Of a DNA stretch of 64,000 bases, positions 59,057 through 64,000 are shown piece after piece (the first letter of the stretch is position 1; every line of letters begins with the position of its first letter). Below the pieces are notes generated by a model. The model searched no databases. It saw only the letters and a list, made by a program, of their open reading frames with translations, and was not told the origin of the DNA. This DNA comes from an uncultured Collinsella sp. (GTDB lineage Bacteria; Actinomycetota; Coriobacteriia; Coriobacteriales; Coriobacteriaceae): assembly GCA_902495355.1 (NCBI GenBank), contig CABUWV010000005.1:81001-145000 (forward strand). Reading direction: 5' to 3'. The translations under genes were made by a program, and so were the position numbers.

Positions 59057-59471
59057 TGAACTTCGCCCCGATACTTGGACGGGTCAATTAGCGACCTATG
59101 TCGCACATGGGGACTGATTCCGGAACTCCTCCGGGGTCAGTCCCTTTTGCTTAACCTGCCTCCTCTTGTTCCAGTGAACGGTATAGGCTTCGAGGTCCCG
59201 CTTGAACTCCTCGAAGCTCCGCCACATCCGGTTCCTGTAGAACTCGTCCTTCAGGCGCCCGGGCAGCAGCTCCGTCGCATGAGCTTGCCCTCGCACGCCG
59301 CTGGCCCCGGCCGGGTCCGGGCACCCTTCGGCCTCCCGCCGGCCTTCGGCGCGCCCGTACCCCCTGTCGCAAAGCTCTGCTGCAAGAGTCCTCAGCGTGG
59401 CGTCGTGCCTGACTCTCCCGTCCATAAAGAAGCCCCCATTTTTAATGTTCAAGAAATGAGGGGGCGGTTCA
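59057..59471. mobile_element. IS3-like insertion sequence relic
   Basis: Imperfect inverted ends of IS3 type mark the element: TGAACTTCGCCCC at 59057 and TGAACCGCCCC reading inward from 59471. The 415-bp interior holds only the C-terminal part of a transposase. No target duplication was recognised. Confidence 0.6.
59096..59452 (-). pseudogene. IS3-family transposase remnant
   Basis: The open frame of 118 codons ends with a clear IS3-type integrase tail (GRLKDEFYRNRMWRSFEEFK, then AYTVHWNKRRQVKQKGLTPE). The preceding part does not match the catalytic DDE core, which appears deleted or out of frame, so it cannot be an active transposase. It lies within the inverted ends described above. Confidence 0.7.
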
Positions 59472-59563
59472 ATTTCGGGACGGGGATTAAATAATCATTC
59501 GGAGCAAATTTATTTTTATCCCCGTCTCAGAAAAATCATCGGGCGTGGTCTTGGGCAAACAGT

Positions 59564-60877
59564 CTAGTTGCGCCTAAGGTGGACGACGGTCTCGCAGTGG
59601 AAGGTTTGTGGGAACAGGTCGACTGGCGTGATCTTTACGGGGGAGAAGGTGCCTTCTTCGACAAAGCGTTTGAGATCGCGCGCCAGGGTGGCCGGGTCGC
59701 AGCTCACATAGGCGACATCGCGGGCACTCGTGCTGGCGATAAGGTCGATCGCCTCGGGGGCGAGGCCTGCGCGCGGCGGGTCGACCACCAAGATGTCGGC
59801 ATCCTGGTCGGGGAACTCGCGCACCGCGTCTCCGCCAATGACGTCGACGTTATCAAGCTTGTTGATCTCCAGGTTACGGCGCAGGTCGCGCACGGCGGGG
59901 CCGTAGGCCTCGACGGCGGCGACAAAGTCGCAGCGGCGGGCGAGCGGCAGGGTAAAGGTGCCGGCACCGCAGTACAGGTCCACGGCAAGCTCGTCTTCCT
60001 GCGGGTCGAGCGCTTCCATGACAAGCTCGATCAAAATCTCGGCACCCTTGGTGTTGACCTGGAAAAAAGACGGGGCAGACAAACGCATCTGACCCTCGGC
60101 GATATTCTCGGTCCATGAGCCCTCTCCGGCGAGCATTTCGACCTTGGAGACACGGCGGGCCTTCTTTTCGCCCTTGCTCATCACGCGCACGATGCTCGTG
60201 GGATGAGCGGCGTCCGCTAGCACGCGGGAGACCTGCGAGCGCGGAAAAGAGCCTGTGGGCGTCCAGAGTGCGACCTCGAGTGCCTTGGTGCGGCGCGATG
60301 CACGAATACCCACGCGTTCGAGCCCCAAGTCATGGCTGCCGCTTAGATAGTTGAGTGCGCCGACGACCGATTTGAGCGCCTTCGGGAAGCGTTTATCGAA
60401 CAGCGGGCATGTATCGACGGTCACGATTTTGCTGGGGTCGACACCGTGCATGCCAAGACGCACACGTCCGTTAACGAGGGTGGGCTCCAGCTCAATCTTA
60501 TTGCGGTAACCCCAGTCGTCCTTGGTGTGGCGGATGGGCTGTATCAGCTCATCGACCTGCTCAGGAGCGAACTTGCCGATGCGCTCGAGCGTGGAGCGCA
60601 GGTTTTGCTCCTTGGCGGCGAGCTGTGCCGTGCGTGAGAGATTGCCCCACGAGCAGCCGCCGCAGATGCCCACGAAGGGGCAGGGAGGCTGAATGCGATC
60701 GGGGCTTGGCTCCAGAATCTCGGTGGTGCGGGCGCGCATGAACGACTTGCCGTCCTGTACGACCTCGGCCTCGACGGTGTCGCCTGCCACGGCGCCCTGC
60801 ACAAAGACGGCCTTGCCGTTGTCGGCGTGCGCCAGCCCGTCGGCGCCGTAGGTCATCGATTCTATAGTGAGCTTCAT
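59564..60877 (-). CDS. 23S rRNA uracil-5-methyltransferase, RlmD/RumA type
   Basis: The 437-residue protein has an N-terminal TRAM domain (MTYGADGLAHADNGKAVFVQ), an iron-sulfur motif C-x5-C-x2-C (CPFVGICGGC) with a later Cys in VDTCPLF, and a SAM methyltransferase domain (LAVDLYCGAGTFTLPLAR, ILVVDPPRAGL, catalytic Cys in YVSCDPATLARDL). It methylates a uracil in 23S rRNA or tRNA. The ATG at 60877 is chosen for the MKLTIESM start; in-frame starts at 60892 and 60913 are possible. Confidence 0.87.
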   Translation of the reverse strand: MKLTIESMTYGADGLAHADNGKAVFVQGAVAGDTVEAEVVQDGKSFMRARTTEILEPSPDRIQPPCPFVGICGGCSWGNLSRTAQLAAKEQNLRSTLERIGKFAPEQVDELIQPIRHTKDDWGYRNKIELEPTLVNGRVRLGMHGVDPSKIVTVDTCPLFDKRFPKALKSVVGALNYLSGSHDLGLERVGIRASRRTKALEVALWTPTGSFPRSQVSRVLADAAHPTSIVRVMSKGEKKARRVSKVEMLAGEGSWTENIAEGQMRLSAPSFFQVNTKGAEILIELVMEALDPQEDELAVDLYCGAGTFTLPLARRCDFVAAVEAYGPAVRDLRRNLEINKLDNVDVIGGDAVREFPDQDADILVVDPPRAGLAPEAIDLIASTSARDVAYVSCDPATLARDLKRFVEEGTFSPVKITPVDLFPQTFHCETVVHLRRN

Positions 60878-60977
60878 ATCCCTGCCTGTCATTCGCGTTG
60901 TTATTCGCACCATGGTAGCAGGGAAAAGCGCCCCGCATCCGAGGCTTTCCTCAAATGCGGGGCGCTTCTACAAACGC

Positions 60978-63350
60978 CTATTTGGTCTTGCCGGTAATGA
61001 GCGTCTTAAGACCCAGGCCGATCAGGCCCAGGCCCATGCGCACACGACCGGGGCGATGGCGCTCGATGGCCTTGGTCGTGCCAGCGGGCTTCTTGCGATG
61101 GGCACTCGTCTCGGGCGCGGGCTTAGCTGCCTGCGGCTCGGGCCGAGGTGCAGGTGCAGGCTCGGGCTCAATGACGGTCGCCTGGACCTCTTGGACCTTG
61201 GGTGCTATTGGCTGCGGCTCGGGCTCGGGGGCAGCCTCGGCGTTGCGATAGGCACGCTCCAGCAGGGCTTCCTGCGAGTTGAAGGGTTTCTCGCCCTCTG
61301 CACGCTCCACGGGGACCCAGGTGCCGTCGCTCGTGAGGCTGCGGGCCTTCACGTTGTCCCGCAGCTGCATGCCCATGTACTCGTGTACCAGGGCGCGGCA
61401 GGTGGGGTCGAGCACGGGGAAGGCGATCTCCACGCGGTGCTCGGTGTTGCGTGTCATCATGTCGGCCGAGCTCAGGTAAATCATGTCCGAGTCCACGCCA
61501 AAAGCGTAAACACGGGCGTGCTCCAAAAAGCGTCCGACGATGGAGCGGACATGCACGTTCTCGGTCTTGCCCGGAACACCGGGCTTGAGGCACGAGATGC
61601 CGCGGATGATCATGTCCACGCGGACTCCAGCGCACGATGCCTCGGCGATCTTGTCGATGACCTCACGGTCGGTGAGCGAGTTGAGCTTAAAGAACACGCG
61701 GGCGGGCTCGCCAGCGAGAGCGCGCTGAATCTCGCGATCCAGACCGCGCATGATGAGCGGCTTGAGGCCTACGGGCGCCACACCCAGGAAGCGGTAATCG
61801 CCGCGCAGATTGCCCAGCGACAGGTTACGGAAGAATAGGTTGGCGTCCTCGCCGATGCCGGGGTGAGCGGTCATGAGCATAAAGTCGCTGTAGAGTTTGG
61901 CCGTCTTCTCGTTAAAGTTGCCGGTGCCCAGCAGCGTCAGGCGCGTTAGCGCCATGCCCTCGCGATAGGTGAGCTGGCAGATCTTGGAGTGGCACTTAAA
62001 GCCCTCGGAGCCGTAGATGACGGTGCAGCCGGCCTCTTCCAGGCGCTCGGCCCACTCGATGTTGTTCTGCTCGTCAAAGCGGGCACGGAGCTCCATGAGC
62101 ACCGTGACCTCTTTGCCGTTCTCGGCGGCATCGATCAGCGACTCGCACAGACGGCTCTGCTTGGCAACGCGGTAGAGCGTGATGCGCAACGAGATGCACT
62201 CGGGGTCATAGGCGGCCTCGTGTACCAGATCCAGGAACGGATTCATGGCCTCGTAAGGGTAGAAGAGCAGCTTGTCGTGCTGCAACACCTGCTCGCGGAT
62301 GGAGCGGGTCATGTCGATGTTGGGGTTGGACTGCGGCTTAAACGGCGTAAAGAGCAGCTCATTGCGCAAGTGCTCGGGAATCTTGCCCTCAATGCCAAAG
62401 ACGTAGCCCAGGTCGAGCGGGATATCGCAGGTAAAGACAGAGCGGCGCGAAAGCTCGAGGGCCTTGCGGATGGTCTTGAGCGTCGCCTTCTCGAGCGACC
62501 CCGAGACCGCGAGCACTACCGGCTGCAGACGCAGGCGCTTCTTGAGAATGCGCTTCATGTGCTGGCGGTAGTCCTCTTCTTCTTCGACGCCCTCGCCGTC
62601 CGGATCGATGTCGGCGTTGCGGGTGACTCGGATGAGCGCGCGGTCGAGTGGCTTGTAGGAGCCAAAGCAGCTGTCCAGGCAGGCGAGGATGACGTCCTCG
62701 AGCAAGATGTAGGAGTAGGTGCCGGTGGGCGAGGGAATCTCGACCACGCGGTTCATCGAGGCGGGAATCTCGATCAGGCCCAGCAGACTTTCCTCGTCGG
62801 TGGCGCCGTCCAGACCACAGGCCAGATAGAGTGCGCCGTTGCGCAGGTTGGGGAAGGGGTGGCGCGGGTCAATGACCAACGGCGAGATGACCGGCGACAC
62901 GTAGGCCTGGAAGTAGCGGGTTACAAAGGTGCGCTCCTCGGGCGTAAGCGAATCGATGCGGGCGCGGTGAACGCCCAAGGTGTCGAGCTTGCCCTCGATG
63001 CTCTTAAAGATGGACTCCCATCGGGTAAGGAGCCCGGGCATTTCGGCCATGACAGCATCGACCTGTTCAGAGGCGGTCATATTGCTTTTGTTGTCGACAG
63101 GCTGTTTTTTGAGCTCGGCCAGGTCGGACAGACCGCCTACACGGACCATAAGGAACTCGTCGAGGTTGGACTCGAAGATCGAGACGAACTTAAGGCGCTC
63201 GAACAGCGGCACGGACTCATCGAAGGCTTCGTCGAGCACGCGGTTGTCAAAGCGTAGCCAGCTGAGCTCTCGATTTTGCGTGTACGAGAAGTCACGCGGC
63301 GGTTTGCGCAGCTTTGCGGCGGCTTGCTTCTTTTCGATTTTGCTCGGCAT
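60978..63350 (-). CDS. ppk1: Polyphosphate kinase 1 with extended C-terminal tail
   Basis: The 790-residue protein matches Ppk1: NRELSWLRFDNRVLDEAFDE at the N terminus, YHxV-like region replaced by FLSPV..., the phospho-histidine regions (EGFKCHSKICQLT, then IVGRFLEHARVYAF) and ARFDEQNNIEWAERLEEAG. It makes polyphosphate from ATP. After about residue 690 there is a Pro/Glu-rich linker (PEPEPQPIAPKVQEVQATVI) and a basic, partly hydrophobic end (RPGRVRMGLGLIGLGLKTL) not usual for Ppk1. The start is uncertain between 63350 and 63356. Confidence 0.88.
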   Translation of the reverse strand: MPSKIEKKQAAAKLRKPPRDFSYTQNRELSWLRFDNRVLDEAFDESVPLFERLKFVSIFESNLDEFLMVRVGGLSDLAELKKQPVDNKSNMTASEQVDAVMAEMPGLLTRWESIFKSIEGKLDTLGVHRARIDSLTPEERTFVTRYFQAYVSPVISPLVIDPRHPFPNLRNGALYLACGLDGATDEESLLGLIEIPASMNRVVEIPSPTGTYSYILLEDVILACLDSCFGSYKPLDRALIRVTRNADIDPDGEGVEEEEDYRQHMKRILKKRLRLQPVVLAVSGSLEKATLKTIRKALELSRRSVFTCDIPLDLGYVFGIEGKIPEHLRNELLFTPFKPQSNPNIDMTRSIREQVLQHDKLLFYPYEAMNPFLDLVHEAAYDPECISLRITLYRVAKQSRLCESLIDAAENGKEVTVLMELRARFDEQNNIEWAERLEEAGCTVIYGSEGFKCHSKICQLTYREGMALTRLTLLGTGNFNEKTAKLYSDFMLMTAHPGIGEDANLFFRNLSLGNLRGDYRFLGVAPVGLKPLIMRGLDREIQRALAGEPARVFFKLNSLTDREVIDKIAEASCAGVRVDMIIRGISCLKPGVPGKTENVHVRSIVGRFLEHARVYAFGVDSDMIYLSSADMMTRNTEHRVEIAFPVLDPTCRALVHEYMGMQLRDNVKARSLTSDGTWVPVERAEGEKPFNSQEALLERAYRNAEAAPEPEPQPIAPKVQEVQATVIEPEPAPAPRPEPQAAKPAPETSAHRKKPAGTTKAIERHRPGRVRMGLGLIGLGLKTLITGKTK

Positions 63351-63395
63351 ATGCATCTGTCCGTTCAGTCCCCACAGGGGACGGTAGCCTAACAC

Positions 63396-63905
63396 TATTC
63401 ACTATTGTCTCAATTTAGTCGACCGCTGGCACGGACGTATCGCGTGAACGGTATCTTTACCTACTTCTTACGCTGACAAGTTATAGGACTGACGCCCTGC
63501 TCGTCTGTAAGCGGTCTATATCCTCACTCAACTGGTACGTAAGTGTGAATAAGAATGATAGATAGCTGAATATCATTGAATGCAGGCGGAAACGTAAACA
63601 AACATCATTTATATACATAAAACCGATTTAGCTATGCAATCTTGAATCAAAAGTTTAGAGACGCAATCGCAAATGGTTTTTAGAAAAAAAGAGCGTTTAC
63701 CTTAGAAAAGTTACTTTAGAACGCCGAAGTGCATCATGGGGGAATCACATGCGATATACCGTTCATCGCACTTTGTTGACCGTTCGGGGGCGAGGTGGAA
63801 TTGCGGGTGGAATTTGGATATAACTAGAGCTGTCAGCAAGCAGCGTCCGCTATGAAAGGGCGCTGAGAGATTCGGCCGAAAGGCCCGAAAGAAAGGTAGG
63901 AGGCC
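63396..63905. promoter_or_regulatory. AT-rich arcA upstream region
   Basis: This 500-bp gap is clearly AT-rich. A promoter-like pair for arcA is TGGAAT (63796-63801), a 17-bp spacer and TATAAC (63819-63824). A TGAAT half-site repeated at 10-bp spacing (TGAATATCATTGAAT near 63567) could be an ArgR-type site, weakly. No ORF with a ribosome site is visible. Confidence 0.4.
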
Positions 63906-64000
63906 ATGACGAAAGGTCTGCACGTGCCTTCCGAGATCGGCAAGCTCAGGAAGGTCTGCCTGCACCGTCCCGGCGACGAGCTCCTCAACCTGCCGCCCGA
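63906..64000 (+). CDS. arcA: Arginine deiminase, 3' part outside window
   Basis: Only the first 31 codons are visible: MTKGLHVPSEIGKLRKVCLH, then RPGDELLNLPP, which is the conserved N-terminal start of arginine deiminase (HVxSEIGxLKxVLLHRPG). The enzyme converts arginine to citrulline and ammonia in the arginine deiminase energy pathway. AGGAGG ends 2 nt before the ATG and GAAAGG lies a better 9 nt upstream. Confidence 0.85.
   Translation, partial: MTKGLHVPSEIGKLRKVCLHRPGDELLNLPP

Noticed and set aside
63711..63965. 84-codon minus-strand frame before arcA
   Set aside because: It overlaps the arcA start antisense and has no ribosome site.
1..64000. tRNA, rRNA or CRISPR features
   Set aside because: No cloverleaf, rRNA motif or regular direct-repeat array was seen in the reading.

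Overview
The window looks like the chromosome of a Collinsella-type gut actinobacterium (Coriobacteriia). This is inferred from the high-GC coding sequence, dense operons with strong Shine-Dalgarno sites, fermentative genes (lactate dehydrogenase, acetate kinases, phosphate acetyltransferase, arginine deiminase) and a fructoselysine locus. No rRNA, tRNA or CRISPR array is visible. The species cannot be fixed from sequence alone.

Layout. 1-6658 is a fructoselysine (Amadori product) operon: a GntR/UTRA regulator cut by the window edge, a YfcC-family transporter, an amidohydrolase with a degenerate metal site, FrlC-like epimerase, FrlB deglycase and FrlD kinase. 6659-16294 carries TatD, TcdA, a candidate small RNA, an SdpR/SdpI-like pair, EttA, two uncharacterised low-complexity proteins and NAD synthetase. 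16413-21119 has an aminotransferase, L-lactate dehydrogenase, an Mbeg1-like hydrolase and a NdpA-like nucleoid protein. 21371-26737 is the lysine/diaminopimelate block: dapH, dapB and a single LysA-DapA fusion ORF behind a lysine riboswitch, with a divergent M20 deacetylase. 26740-34080 has small membrane and lipoproteins, an XRE/kinase pair, a secreted wall hydrolase, a frameshifted MOSC gene, and a D-aspartate ligase-like/racemase pair.

34206-37690 encodes an ECF transporter (T, fused A-A', S) preceded by a previously unannotated 22-codon leader peptide with three consecutive Trp codons and a terminator. This is a tryptophan attenuator and implies that the transporter imports tryptophan or a relative. 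37885-39038 is a lipid-kinase gene followed by two tiny single-pass membrane proteins. 39137-45512 has rnd, a YugP-like protease, xseA-xseB, a HIT protein and a LysR/MFS pair. 45633-49483 has two tandem acetate kinases facing pta. 49715-54327 has glf, a glycosyltransferase, a P1 peptidase, maf and a DJ-1 protein. 54462-58920 is a beta-glucoside cassette (EamA permease, GH1 phospho-glucosidase, PTS EIIBC) with a structured leader, bordered by an IS3-like relic. 59564-64000 has an RlmD/RumA-type methyltransferase, polyphosphate kinase and the start of arcA.

The most unusual content is regulatory and non-coding: the Trp leader attenuator, the lysine riboswitch whose anti-aptamer strand abuts the ribosome site of lysA-dapA, two copies of a 55-nt structured core with a compensatory base pair inside long unrelated inverted repeats, a 127-nt nested hairpin between ackA2 and pta, a 31-bp inverted-repeat element behind the frl operon, and a stand-alone promoter-to-terminator RNA at about 8654-8749.
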